DNA of 64,000 nt from Thalassotalea psychrophila (GCF_031583595.1 NZ_CP134145.1:2728001-2792000); one strand, 5' to 3'. Counted from the stretch's first letter, positions 39,157 through 48,476 are shown. Notes: generated by a model not told the origin, from the sequence alone. Program-made: numbers and translations.

Positions 39157-39677
39157 AGTTCTTTGCCTAAAAAGTTATGTATCAAACTATTGTTATTTAT
39201 TGTAGCTTTTTATTTTCCATAATAAGAAAACAAAAAGATACGCTACTTTAGTAAAAGTTTTATATTATTGTAATTATCTATTATGGCAAACTTTGACAAA
39301 AAAACCTCAGATGCCTACCCTGCCTAAATAGATCGGGGGGAATTATATAGTCCTACATATTTAATTACAATTTTAACGAGGGTTTTATTGCACTTTGTTC
39401 TGACTTTGTTGCCATTTCGCACAAATATCATCCAAAAGTATTATTTTATTCTAACTTGTTACGTTTTAAATTGACTTTCGCCCCCCTAGTTAGAGTAGAA
39501 TACGGGCAATTTTATATTCATGAATAGTGACTAAGTTTTCATAACATTTGATTTACATTAATGTTTTTCATCTGTAATTGAATACAATTGCAAAGAATTA
39601 AGTTTGCTTTGTTTAATTATAAGAAACTCACATACGCATGAAATTTATAACTATAAAGACAGATAAGAGGATGAACT
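39157..39677. promoter_or_regulatory. 521-bp divergent regulatory region between sdhC and gltA
   Basis: Very AT-rich. It must carry the promoters of the sdh-suc operon (minus) and gltA (plus). In E. coli the equivalent region binds ArcA, CRP and others; I cannot assign sites here. A C/G cluster (near 39330-39338) and the candidate gltA promoter are the only clear landmarks. No gene is seen. Confidence 0.6.
39471..39501 (+). promoter_or_regulatory. Candidate sigma-70 promoter of gltA
   Basis: TTGACT (39471-39476) and TAGAAT (39496-39501) are separated by 19 bases. The start of transcription would be near 39508, leaving a leader of about 170 bases before the gltA ATG. Confidence 0.4.
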
Positions 39678-40967
39678 ATGGCTGAGAATAAAGCCACTTT
39701 GAGCATTAATGGCAAAGAGATCACAGAATTACCGATTTTATCAGGTACTGCTGGCAACGACGTTATCGATATTCGTACTTTAGGTAGCAAAGGCTACTTT
39801 ACTTATGACCCGGGCTTCTTAGCTACAGCGTCTTGTGAGTCAGAAATTACCTTCATTGATGGCGGTAAAGGTATTTTACAACACCGCGGTTATGCTATTG
39901 ACGATTTAGCCAATAATGCTGACTACCTTGAAGTTTGTTATGTTCTTCTAAATGGTCACGCACCAAGCCAAGAACAGTACGACGATTTTGTAAGCATCAT
40001 TACTAATCACACAATGGTACATGAGAAGTTAGCTAACTTCTTCCGTGGTTTCATGCACGATGCTCACCCAATGGCCATGGTTTGTGGTGTTGTTGGTGCC
40101 TTATCATCGTTCTATCATTCAGACTTGGATATTACTGATGCTGACCAACGTAAGCGTTGTGCACACCGTTTAGTTGCTAAAATGCCAACTATCGCAGCAA
40201 TGGCATACAAATATAGCATTGGCCAACCATTTGTTTACCCACGTAATGATTTATCATACGCTGAAAACTTTTTACACATGATGTTCTCTGTACCAGCAGA
40301 AGAATACAAAGTAAGTCCTACCCTTGCAAAAGCGATGGACAAAATATTTATCCTTCATGCTGATCATGAGCAAAATGCTTCAACATCGACAGTTCGCTTA
40401 GCAGGTTCATCTGGCGCTAACCCATATGCATGTATTGCTGCTGGTGTTGCTTCACTTTGGGGTCCTGCTCACGGCGGTGCAAATGAAGCATGTTTAACTA
40501 TGCTTGAAGAAATTGGCAACGTTGACCGTGTAGATGAGTTTGTTGCTAAAGCAAAAGATAAAGCTGACCCGTTCCGCTTAATGGGCTTCGGTCATCGTGT
40601 TTATAAAAACTTTGACCCACGTGCAACTGTAATGCGTGAAACATGTCACCAAGTATTGTCTGAGTTGGGTGTTGAAGATCCATTATTAGATGTTGCTATG
40701 GCTCTTGAAAAAGTAGCGTTAGAAGACCCTTACTTTGTAGAGAAAAAATTATACCCGAACGTAGATTTCTACTCAGGTATCATTTTAAAAGCTATTGGTA
40801 TTCCAACAAGCATGTTCACAGTAATATTTGCTATGTCACGTACTGTTGGTTGGTGTGCTCACTGGGATGAGATGTTAACTCAACCAGGCCAAAAAATTGG
40901 TCGCCCACGTCAAAACTATACTGGTGAATTAAATAAAGAGTTCAAACCTCTTGATTCACATAAGTAA
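39678..40967 (+). CDS. gltA: Citrate synthase (type II, NADH-sensitive family)
   Basis: 429 residues. Active-site blocks are '[20 protein letters not shown]', '[12 protein letters not shown]', '[14 protein letters not shown]' and '[10 protein letters not shown]', giving the two His and the Asp. It condenses acetyl-CoA and oxaloacetate to citrate. The ATG has an AAGAGG-like site (39665-39670). The gene is divergent from sdhCDAB, the common arrangement in gammaproteobacteria, and has its own terminator. Confidence 0.97.
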   Translation: MAENKATLSINGKEITELPILSGTAGNDVIDIRTLGSKGYFTYDPGFLATASCESEITFIDGGKGILQHRGYAIDDLANNADYLEVCYVLLNGHAPSQEQYDDFVSIITNHTMVHEKLANFFRGFMHDAHPMAMVCGVVGALSSFYHSDLDITDADQRKRCAHRLVAKMPTIAAMAYKYSIGQPFVYPRNDLSYAENFLHMMFSVPAEEYKVSPTLAKAMDKIFILHADHEQNASTSTVRLAGSSGANPYACIAAGVASLWGPAHGGANEACLTMLEEIGNVDRVDEFVAKAKDKADPFRLMGFGHRVYKNFDPRATVMRETCHQVLSELGVEDPLLDVAMALEKVALEDPYFVEKKLYPNVDFYSGIILKAIGIPTSMFTVIFAMSRTVGWCAHWDEMLTQPGQKIGRPRQNYTGELNKEFKPLDSHK

Positions 40968-40987
40968 ACAATAATAATTGTTTATCG

Positions 40988-41012
40988 AAAGGCTGCATTT
41001 GCAGCCTTTTTT
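40988..41012 (+). terminator. Terminator of gltA
   Basis: AAAGGCTGC/GCAGCCTTT with a 4-base loop is followed by a T-run. Confidence 0.93.
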
Positions 41013-41335
41013 ATACGTCCGAATAAATTCGGACCAACCATATTAGAAAGAATGGTTGGCGTGAACTTGTTCGCGCGTTATGGTTATTTCGCTTCGAATC
41101 CATTACTTCGTAACTTCTAATACTTAGCTTCGCTACTTCGGATACGCTACGCTTCGATATTGCTTTAATTCAAAAGTACGAAGTAAAGTATTCGCAGTAG
41201 AACGTATTCGTGATTCGTTACTAACATCTAACCCCGTATATCTGCAACTGGTAGAATAAATATTGCTTTATCATCAATTTAGCCATAGATTTAACATATA
41301 TACTTTAGTGCACTCAGAGTGAATTCAATTTAATA
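41013..41335. other. 323-bp structured intergenic region
   Basis: Two adjacent hairpins follow the gltA terminator: GTCCGAAT/ATTCGGAC (41017-41034) and CCAACCAT/ATGGTTGG (41034-41059). Then comes a stretch with many TTCG/CGAA tetramers and an inverted pair TTACTTCGTA (41103-41112)/TACGAAGTAA (41177-41186). No protein gene is seen. Confidence 0.6.
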
Positions 41336-42409
41336 ATGACTACAGAACCTTCTAAAAAGAATACCATACTCGTTGTCGATGACGAACCAGGCAATATAGA
41401 TCTAGCCTCAGCGTTATTAAAAGATAAGTACAAGGTTAAAGCTGCTACCAATGGTAAATTAGCGTTAAAAATTGCCCAAGCAGATCCTAATATCGATTTG
41501 ATATTACTAGATATTATGATGCCAGAAATGGATGGCTATGAAGTATGTAAAGAAATTAAAGCTAATGAAGCCACTAAAAACATCCCTGTGATCTTTTTAA
41601 CAGCAAAAGCAGAAATTGCCGATATAACCAGTGGTTTTACATTAGGCGCTGTCGATTATATAACTAAGCCGCTACAGCCAGAAATTCTTAAAGCAAGAGT
41701 AAAAACCCATGTAACCTTACATGAAAGTCAAATAGCATTAGAGAATCAAGTTGAAACTCTAATAGAAAATGCTAAGTTACGGGAAGATATAGAAAAACTT
41801 ACCCATCATGATTTAAAAGGTCCACTTGGCGTTATTCTGTTTGAATTACCTAAAATAGCGGATAAAAATGTCGCTCGTTCTATAGAAGAGTCAACCAATA
41901 ATGTATTGAGTATGATAAACAATACTTTGGACATTTTTAAAATTGAAAATGACACCTACCCACTGTCTCCAGACATGGTTGATTTAAATAAATTAGTCGA
42001 TAAAGCAATAAAAGCAATTAGCAGTTTAGCGGAAAAGAAAAATATACGTTTTAATGTAGAGTCTAAACAACCATCGACTTACATGGATGCTGAAGAGTTA
42101 TTGTGTTTATCAATATTCAATAACTTAGTTAAAAACGCTGTAGAAGCATCCCCTGACAATGAAGAAATAAACATTACCATTTCTGAATCAAATGACGAAA
42201 TAGAGTTTAAACTTCATAATACCGGAGCAATACCAGCCGATCTTCGTGAAACGTTATTTGAAAAATATTCAACCTCAAACCATATTCGCGGTTCAGGGCT
42301 TGGGGCATATTCAGCCAAACTTATGACCGAAGCGCAAAAAGGCAGAATTAGTTTTAATATTATTGATGAAATATATACTGAGTTTACGGTAATAATGCCG
42401 GCATACTAA
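41336..42409 (+). CDS. Receiver-histidine kinase hybrid (response regulator first)
   Basis: 357 residues, soluble. A CheY-like receiver spans residues about 9-125, with Asp15-Asp16, phospho-acceptor Asp59 in 'LLDIMMPEMDG' and Lys111 in 'YITKPL'. A coiled linker follows, then the H-box 'HHDLKGPL' (His157/His158), the N-box 'NLVKNAVEAS' and 'GSGLGAYSAKLM' as the glycine-rich ATP lid. The G1 box is altered ('HNTGAIP' for 'DNGxGI'). Such proteins act as phosphorelay nodes or as kinases gated by a partner. No regulator or sensor gene is adjacent, so input and output are unknown. Confidence 0.85.
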   Translation: MTTEPSKKNTILVVDDEPGNIDLASALLKDKYKVKAATNGKLALKIAQADPNIDLILLDIMMPEMDGYEVCKEIKANEATKNIPVIFLTAKAEIADITSGFTLGAVDYITKPLQPEILKARVKTHVTLHESQIALENQVETLIENAKLREDIEKLTHHDLKGPLGVILFELPKIADKNVARSIEESTNNVLSMINNTLDIFKIENDTYPLSPDMVDLNKLVDKAIKAISSLAEKKNIRFNVESKQPSTYMDAEELLCLSIFNNLVKNAVEASPDNEEINITISESNDEIEFKLHNTGAIPADLRETLFEKYSTSNHIRGSGLGAYSAKLMTEAQKGRISFNIIDEIYTEFTVIMPAY

Positions 42410-42445
42410 CTAAATACATAAATAATCATGAACAATTAAAATCAG

Positions 42446-43357
42446 TTATTCACTTTGATTAAATAACTGATTTTCTAGCGTTTTACCATTAATTAACTGA
42501 CGATATAGCCAACCATTTTGATGACATAACTGTAAAATTTGTATATCTAATGCTACGTCACCTTCACTAACTTCAAATGAAATCAAATATTCTTTATCCT
42601 GACTGTTAATTACTTGAGTAACTTGCGCTAATCCTTTTAAAGCAGGTATCAAGTCATCGTGCTGTTTTGACATGCGCAAAGTGATAAAGTGTGTGTCTAC
42701 TGAATTGGTTAATGTGTGATGTTGCTGTAAACAGCCATTATCTAAATATAGCACCCGGTTACATAAACGTTCTAATTCACTTAAATCATGAGAACTTAGG
42801 ATGAAAGTAGTTTGACTTGAAAGCTCAGCAACAAGTGAGCGGATTTCACGTGCATTATGAGGATCTAAACCGGCTGTTGCTTCATCTAATATCACAATTT
42901 CAGCGTCGCCAATCAAGGCTTGAGCAATCGTCACTCGCTTACGCATTCCATGAGATAAAGCACTTGGCTTTTCATTTATAGAATCTTCTAAACCTACTAA
43001 TTTTAAAGTTCGTTGAGCTTCCAACTTTGCTTGTTGCTTAGTAAACCCTTGCAGTTGCGCATAAAATGTTAATTGTTTGGCAATTGAAAAACGAGGATCT
43101 AATTGTGCATCTTGAGGTAAAGCAGCCAAACGAGATAAATTCCCTCGTTTACCTGGTTCATCTCCAAACACCGACACTTTACCACTACTAGGTTTAATAT
43201 AACCACATAGAATACTTAGCAAGGTAGTTTTTCCTGCTCCATTAGGTCCAACTAATGCTATGGGCTCACCTTTGTTGATCACAAACTCAACATTATTTAA
43301 CGCATGTTTATCACCAAAAAATTTATGCACTCCTGACACTTCGATTAAAGCACTCAT
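42446..43357 (-). CDS. ABC-2 transporter ATP-binding protein
   Basis: 303 residues from the ATG at 43357, which overlaps the permease stop (ATGA). The Walker A is 'GPNGAGKTTLL', the signature region is 'LSHGMRKRVTIAQAL', and Walker B is 'IVILDEATAGLDP' followed by 'SSHDLSELE'. It energises export through the membrane partner encoded just upstream, an arrangement like NosFY-type and multidrug exporters. The substrate is unknown. Confidence 0.9.
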   Translation of the reverse strand: MSALIEVSGVHKFFGDKHALNNVEFVINKGEPIALVGPNGAGKTTLLSILCGYIKPSSGKVSVFGDEPGKRGNLSRLAALPQDAQLDPRFSIAKQLTFYAQLQGFTKQQAKLEAQRTLKLVGLEDSINEKPSALSHGMRKRVTIAQALIGDAEIVILDEATAGLDPHNAREIRSLVAELSSQTTFILSSHDLSELERLCNRVLYLDNGCLQQHHTLTNSVDTHFITLRMSKQHDDLIPALKGLAQVTQVINSQDKEYLISFEVSEGDVALDIQILQLCHQNGWLYRQLINGKTLENQLFNQSE

Positions 43358-44193
43358 AACGAACACCGTTTCATTTTAAAGTATGCCATGCAAAGAAAAG
43401 CCATCATTTGACTCAGTGAAACCAAGTAAATAGTTAAACTCTGCTCCGGTGAATTAATCACATCAGAAATTTGGGTTCCTGGTATTAAATATCCTAAATA
43501 AACTAATATGGGTAATTTAGATTCCACTAATGTGATAATCATCGGCCCTAAACCGAAAAATAAGATGCTAAAAAGCACTACTTTTTTAGCTGATGTGGTG
43601 AAACTGTTAAACAAAGTCATTAGCGCGATAAAAGGTAAAACTAGTATCACTAACTGAAAGTACAGTTGACTTGCTTTAAGTATTCCTGAAGAGAGTAAAT
43701 CACTATCACGAAATGCAACCATCAATACTGTTGTCACTAAACTTAACCCGATAAGAACAGTCATGATAACAAGCTGGCCTAAAAACCGGCCAAAGATTAT
43801 TTCTCCGCGTGTTGCCCGTAAAGAGATAAACCGTAAGGTACCTCTTTCTCTGTCGGCACAAGTTTGATCACTAGTGATAACAATGGTAAATATTGGAAAA
43901 ATATAAAGTGCGATTAGCCAGTAAATAGCAAGTTCAGCTACTGGCCACTTTAATAATGTAGATAAGCCTAAAGCTCCAAACATACTTTTAGCCACGTCTT
44001 TAAATAATGGCGAGGATATAAATTCAAAAGCAGAATTAACTGGATAATATAAAATCAAAAACCAAACCAGTAAAAATGCAAATAAAGCTAATAAACCACT
44101 CTTTGTTTGAAACACCCGGGTTATTTCAAAACAGGCCAAATGCCATAATCTTAATAGAGTTGGTTGAAATGAAGAATTCAATGTTTTCACCAA
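43354..44193 (-). CDS. ABC-2 type transporter permease (NosY-like)
   Basis: 279 residues with six hydrophobic segments. The N-terminal 'RLWHLACFEITRVFQTKSG' and the motif 'CADRERGTLRFISLRATRGEI' (given here in two parts, 'CADRERGTLRF' and 'SLRATRGEIIFGRFLG') are typical of ABC-2 permeases such as NosY. The start is uncertain: TTG at 44193 or GTG at 44190, with AAGGTGAG about 14 bases before. It is paired with the ATPase gene. Confidence 0.82.
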   Translation of the reverse strand: MVKTLNSSFQPTLLRLWHLACFEITRVFQTKSGLLALFAFLLVWFLILYYPVNSAFEFISSPLFKDVAKSMFGALGLSTLLKWPVAELAIYWLIALYIFPIFTIVITSDQTCADRERGTLRFISLRATRGEIIFGRFLGQLVIMTVLIGLSLVTTVLMVAFRDSDLLSSGILKASQLYFQLVILVLPFIALMTLFNSFTTSAKKVVLFSILFFGLGPMIITLVESKLPILVYLGYLIPGTQISDVINSPEQSLTIYLVSLSQMMAFLCMAYFKMKRCSL

Positions 44194-44300
44194 TAGTTAA
44201 GAACTCACCTTAAAATAAGTTATACCAATTTAAGATAACATTCAAAGGTTTGGTTGTAACAGAATTTATGCTGGCTGGACAGCCCCCAATACACACTCCA

Positions 44301-44342
44301 CGTTTCCCGTTTCTCGTTTCTCGTTTCTCGTTTCTCGTTTCT
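44301..44342. repeat. Heptamer repeat CGTTTCT, six copies
   Basis: Six 7-bp units, the first CGTTTCC and five CGTTTCT, lie upstream of the ABC permease and downstream of bamC. The left flank CACACTCCA resembles the flank of the two-copy site at 52741. Confidence 0.95.
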
Positions 44343-44350
44343 CAGACATT

Positions 44351-44382
44351 AAAAAGGCCCTGTAGTAAACTACAGAGCCTTT
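44351..44382 (-). terminator. Terminator of bamC
   Basis: On the minus strand AAAGGCTCTGTAGT/ACTACAGGGCCTTT (one wobble) is followed by TT. It lies 20 bases past the bamC stop. Confidence 0.88.
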
Positions 44383-44402
44383 AAATTTATTAAAGTATCA
44401 CT

Positions 44403-45479
44403 TTATCTAAACGATAACGCTGGTTCTAATACTTCAAAGTTTTCTTCTAGTAGCTCTTTTGACAATACCTGTTGATCATCATCTTGAATAACTAATGCGG
44501 TTTGTTTGCCTTTAGCAGTTAATTTGAAACGATAAGCACCATCCTTTATATTCACAACGGGGATTTCATCACCCCAGATAGAATCCCATAGGCTTGGTTC
44601 AATCAAAGTATATTCTACCTCATAGAAATATTTATCTTCATTAAGGTCTGTCACTGCAAAATTATATTGCTCAAAGAAGCCTGGCAAATAGCGCCATAAT
44701 TCATCAAGAGGATAATCAATAATTAGTGCTGGTTCACCTTTATCGGATTCCCCTAAGGTTACTATTTCCATATTAGCTCGGGCAATACGATCATCACGAT
44801 TATTTAAACGATATTGGTAATCAAGCTGTGAAGTAACTGCATTTATCATCGCCATTTCTACACGCTGTTGTTCAATAGGGTCAATTTTTTTAGTCGAGCC
44901 TTTATCAGAAGTATGCATGTAATCGATTAATTCAACATTTAAACCTACGCTACGACCGTGCGGCTTAGTAACTAAAGAATATCGAAAACGCCAACTCTCA
45001 GTTAAATCGATGCTTGACCAAAATAAGTAACCACTCTCTTCTTCAAGGTGAAACCAATCAGATTCCCAAACATTATTTACAGGATCTTCGCTAGTAAAGG
45101 TTACCTCTTCAGTGCCAAGGTAATCTTTGATAGCTTTAATTACTAATTCACGTAAATCACGGTCATCATCAATTTGATCAAACCAAATAGCAGCCTCTTT
45201 ATCAAATTCATCAATCCTGCTACCTGATGCCAACGGCAATACTAGTGCCGGAGCTCGAACATCAACGTTCTTACCTACAGGTCCTTGATTTTTAACTTCA
45301 GGAATTGAATATAAGGTCGTTTCAACAGGTTTATCTAAACCCACAGGTAATTGTAATTCTTTAGCTTGTTTGATATTAACGTAATCGAAGTCGCCTTTGG
45401 CTTGTTTACGTGTTTCTACATTACTACACGCAGCAAGAGATAAACTTACTAGAGAAATAGTTAAAATACGGCGATCCAT
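44403..45479 (-). CDS. bamC: Outer membrane assembly lipoprotein BamC
   Basis: 358 residues. Signal peptide and lipobox 'SLAACSN' (Cys near residue 18). An unstructured conserved segment follows ('FDYVNIKQAKELQLPVGL', then 'YSIPEVKNQGPVGKNVDVRAP') that contacts BamD. Two helix-grip domains lie about 100-215 and 220-345. It belongs to the Bam complex that folds beta-barrel proteins. The ATG has an AGGAG site. In E. coli dapA lies immediately upstream; here there is a 415-base gap instead. Confidence 0.9.
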   Translation of the reverse strand: MDRRILTISLVSLSLAACSNVETRKQAKGDFDYVNIKQAKELQLPVGLDKPVETTLYSIPEVKNQGPVGKNVDVRAPALVLPLASGSRIDEFDKEAAIWFDQIDDDRDLRELVIKAIKDYLGTEEVTFTSEDPVNNVWESDWFHLEEESGYLFWSSIDLTESWRFRYSLVTKPHGRSVGLNVELIDYMHTSDKGSTKKIDPIEQQRVEMAMINAVTSQLDYQYRLNNRDDRIARANMEIVTLGESDKGEPALIIDYPLDELWRYLPGFFEQYNFAVTDLNEDKYFYEVEYTLIEPSLWDSIWGDEIPVVNIKDGAYRFKLTAKGKQTALVIQDDDQQVLSKELLEENFEVLEPALSFR

Positions 45480-45894
45480 TGAAACTCCTGAGGGATAAAG
45501 CCTGCATACATAAGTATGCTTTGCTGTTGTTTAAACGATATTGGTAATATTTAACAACAGTTATTGTTATTTAAGCGCTAATCATAACCATAGATAAATC
45601 ATCAATAGTTATAAACTGTGGTTACATTAGAGCATTTTGATTATGTTTTATTTATAAAGTTCCGAAAAAATTCAAATAAATTCGAAGCTCTTTTTTAATT
45701 GCGGTTTATGGTACTTGTCTGTTGTTATAAACACAAGGTTTACTGACTAAAACACGTTGAAATTTCATTGCTTAACTGTCAATAATTGAATTAGCTAGTT
45801 GAAAAACTACGCGGTAAGTTTTTATTAACACTTTATTGTCGTCAAAAGACCAACTACAATAAAATAAAATAATATAAATGTATATTGAGATTAT
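45480..45894. promoter_or_regulatory. 415-bp divergent intergenic region bamC/gcvR (dapA absent)
   Basis: AT-rich DNA with no open reading frame of note and no visible dapA remnant. It should hold the promoters for bamC (minus) and gcvR (plus). Confidence 0.5.
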
Positions 45895-46422
45895 ATGAGC
45901 CATTACTTGGTATTTACCGCGCTTGGAACAGACAGGACAGGTATTGTTAGTGAAATAACGAAACTAACCAGCGAATTTGGTTGTAACATTGATGACTCGC
46001 GTATGGCTATTTTAGGTAATGAATTTACTCTAGTTATGTTGTTAAGTGGTAGTAAATCAGCAATTAATCAAATTGAATCTCGTTTGCCTTTATTAGCACA
46101 CTCTCTAGCCTTGCTTACCATAATTAAACGAACGACTCAGCCGATAAAAGCCATAGTAAAGGAATGTTTAGAGGTAGAGATTAATGGTAAAGATTCAAAA
46201 GGTATTTTAAAACAAGTCACTCAATTTTTTGCGAAAAGACACATTGATCTGACCTCAATTAAAACGGTTGCAGCTCCAGAAAAAAATATCATTACAACAT
46301 CTTTGCTAATTAATTTATCTGAACTTATTAACAAACAGCAATTGGAAGATGAATTCCAACAGTTATGCCAGACTTTAGCCGTAACAGGCACTTTCAAGAC
46401 CCCTACTAATTTTATCCTTTAA
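45895..46422 (+). CDS. gcvR: Glycine cleavage system transcriptional repressor (ACT-domain protein)
   Basis: 175 residues with two ACT domains (about 4-85 and 92-170), beginning 'HYLVFTALGTDRTGIVSEIT'. E. coli GcvR binds glycine and blocks GcvA activation of gcvTHP by protein contact. Length and the position before bcp match. The second ACT domain contains 'EINGKDSKGILKQVTQFF'. The gene is followed 8 bases later by bcp. Confidence 0.9.
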   Translation: MSHYLVFTALGTDRTGIVSEITKLTSEFGCNIDDSRMAILGNEFTLVMLLSGSKSAINQIESRLPLLAHSLALLTIIKRTTQPIKAIVKECLEVEINGKDSKGILKQVTQFFAKRHIDLTSIKTVAAPEKNIITTSLLINLSELINKQQLEDEFQQLCQTLAVTGTFKTPTNFIL

Positions 46423-46430
46423 GGAATTTT

Positions 46431-46901
46431 ATGAACACTTTGCAAGTGGGCGATAAAGCCCCACTTTTCTCTTTATTAAATCAAAATAATGAAACTGTAC
46501 AATTAGCTGATTATATAGGAACGAAGCGTGTCCTCGTTTACTTTTATCCAAAAGCTATGACACCGGGATGTACCGTACAAGCACAAGGTTTAAGGGACAG
46601 TAAAGCAAAGCTCGCTGATTTAAACACCGTTGTTTTTGGTATCAGTCCAGATGAGGTAAAAAGACTCGACAAGTTCTGTGTACGCGATGAATTAAACTTC
46701 TCTTTATTATCTGACGTAGACCACAAAGTCGCTGATGATTTTGGCGTTTGGGGCCTAAAGAAATTTATGGGCCGAGAATATGATGGTATTCACCGATTAA
46801 GCTTCTTAATTGGTTTAGATGGCAACATTGAACATGTTTTTAATAAGTTTAAAACTAAAAATCATCATGAAGTAGTGATAGATATCATCGATAAATTATA
46901 A
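46431..46901 (+). CDS. bcp: Thioredoxin-dependent peroxiredoxin Bcp
   Basis: 156 residues. Peroxidatic Cys47 is in 'FYPKAMTPGCTVQ'. The resolving Cys of E. coli Bcp five residues later is replaced by Gln52, leaving only a Cys near residue 83. It reduces hydrogen and organic peroxides with thioredoxin. 'GVWGLKKFMGREYDGIHR' near residue 105 is strongly family-like. The ribosome site AAGGAA precedes the ATG. It forms an operon with gcvR. Confidence 0.94.
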   Translation: MNTLQVGDKAPLFSLLNQNNETVQLADYIGTKRVLVYFYPKAMTPGCTVQAQGLRDSKAKLADLNTVVFGISPDEVKRLDKFCVRDELNFSLLSDVDHKVADDFGVWGLKKFMGREYDGIHRLSFLIGLDGNIEHVFNKFKTKNHHEVVIDIIDKL

Positions 46902-46906
46902 GTTTA

Positions 46907-46946
46907 ACCAAACGGACTAAATGATTGTTCATTTAGTCCGTTTGGT
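46907..46946. terminator. 18-bp perfect hairpin between bcp and perM
   Basis: The arms at 46907-46924 and 46929-46946 are perfectly complementary, with a TTGT loop. It lies between convergent genes and probably ends both transcripts, although neither side has a long T-run. Confidence 0.75.
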
Positions 46947-46950
46947 ATTA

Positions 46951-48027
46951 TTAAGCCTCGCTAATAATAGCTTCTTTATCTTCTGGCGTAGGCCAGGCAT
47001 TAATAATTGCTTTAACTAAAGTAGCAAGCGGAATTGCAAAAAACACCCCCCAAAAGCCCCATAAACCACCAAACAAAATTACTGCAATAATTATCGCTAC
47101 GGGATGTAAGTTAACAGCTTCTGAAAACAACAATGGCACTAGTATATTGCCATCTATAACTTGAATAATTCCATAAGCTAACATCAAGTAACCAAACTCA
47201 GGGCTAATTCCCCATTGGAATAAACCAACTAAACAAACAGGAATAGTGACTACTGTAGCTCCTACATATGGCACGAGTACTGACAATCCAACTAAAGCGC
47301 CAAGTAGCACGCCATAGCGTAAATCAAGAAGCACAAACGCTAACGTAGAAGCGATACCTATAATTAAAATTTCAATGACCTTACCACGAATATAATTATG
47401 AATTTGTTGATGCATTTCAGTGGCAACTTGCGAGGTTAGACGGCGTTCTTTTGGAAAAAAACGAGCTGCGTTTTGCATCATATCGACTTTATCTTTCAAA
47501 AAGAAAAACACCATTAACGGCACTAAGATCAAGTAGATAAGCAATGCGACTAAATCAGATATAGAGTTAAGAGAAGCTTCTAAAACAACTTGACCCCATA
47601 CTAGAAGTTTGTCCTTTACCGAGCTGATAATGGCATCTATTTGATCTACTTTTACTAAATCAGGATACTTTTCTGGCAGGGTTAATAAATAGGTATTCCC
47701 CTGCACCAACATTTGTGGCACTTCAGAAATTAAATTAGATGTTTGCTGCCAAAGTACCGGGAGTAACCCTAAAATAGTTAGCAAACCAATACCGGTAAAA
47801 AGTACCATGACAATAATCACGGCTTTATTTCGGCTCAAACCTGTTTTTACAAACCTTTGTACTGGCGATTCCAACAAAAATGCTAAAGCCACTGCCACAA
47901 TCACTGGCATTAACAAGTTACCAAAGTAGTACAACAAGGCAAATGCAATTAAGATGAACAACGTTAAAGTAACCACATGTGGGTCTGAAAATTTTTCTTT
48001 ATACCAATCAACAATATATTTAATCAT
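46951..48027 (-). CDS. perM: AI-2E family transporter PerM
   Basis: 358 residues with about eight membrane helices, starting 'VVTLTLFILIAFALLYYFGN'. The UPF0118 pattern is present, with 'PLMVFFFLKDK' in the middle and 'LFGGLWGFWGVFFAIPLATL' near the C-terminus. Members export small molecules or ions (TqsA exports autoinducer-2), but the substrate of PerM is not established. It sits between bcp and bepA, as in E. coli. Confidence 0.88.
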   Translation of the reverse strand: MIKYIVDWYKEKFSDPHVVTLTLFILIAFALLYYFGNLLMPVIVAVALAFLLESPVQRFVKTGLSRNKAVIIVMVLFTGIGLLTILGLLPVLWQQTSNLISEVPQMLVQGNTYLLTLPEKYPDLVKVDQIDAIISSVKDKLLVWGQVVLEASLNSISDLVALLIYLILVPLMVFFFLKDKVDMMQNAARFFPKERRLTSQVATEMHQQIHNYIRGKVIEILIIGIASTLAFVLLDLRYGVLLGALVGLSVLVPYVGATVVTIPVCLVGLFQWGISPEFGYLMLAYGIIQVIDGNILVPLLFSEAVNLHPVAIIIAVILFGGLWGFWGVFFAIPLATLVKAIINAWPTPEDKEAIISEA

Positions 48028-48034
48028 GTAGTGT

Positions 48035-48262
48035 TTACTCTTTTATTATTGTTATCTTGACTTGTTGTTTTGCAAGTAAGATTTGTTCAAAAGGGATATT
48101 TAACTTAAATAATAAGCGAGGAATATCTTGAATAGACCCTGGGTCGGCTAATAATAATGTTAATGTCTGCCCAGTTGATAGCTGTTTGAGTAACAATTTG
48201 GTTTTTACCAAAGGCAGAGGACATTTTTCAAGTCTACCATCATATTGTAGTGTTTTAGCCAT
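48035..48262 (-). CDS. TusA-family sulfur carrier protein
   Basis: 75 residues if begun at the ATG at 48262; in-frame starts at 48280 and 48301 exist and no ribosome site decides. The CPxP motif (Cys14 in 'LEKCPLPLVKTK') is the sulfur-carrying site of TusA/YedF proteins, followed by an alpha-beta-beta pattern. They pass persulfide sulfur, for example in tRNA thiolation. It is the second of two minus-strand genes with perM, 7 bases apart. Confidence 0.8.
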   Translation of the reverse strand: MAKTLQYDGRLEKCPLPLVKTKLLLKQLSTGQTLTLLLADPGSIQDIPRLLFKLNIPFEQILLAKQQVKITIIKE

Positions 48263-48476
48263 GTTTTGCGAAATAATCATTATTTTGTAAAATAGTAGCA
48301 ATTACACAAAGTTAAATAAACCTATTATGTATATATGAACTTGTAAAACGTCATAACATAATTCAATATATAGACTTAGAATACATTAATAAACTTGCAA
48401 CAATTTATATGCAACTTTATTGATACTTTAGGCTCTAAACTTTGTCACCAGATTTATCAGCACTTTCAGGATCTTA

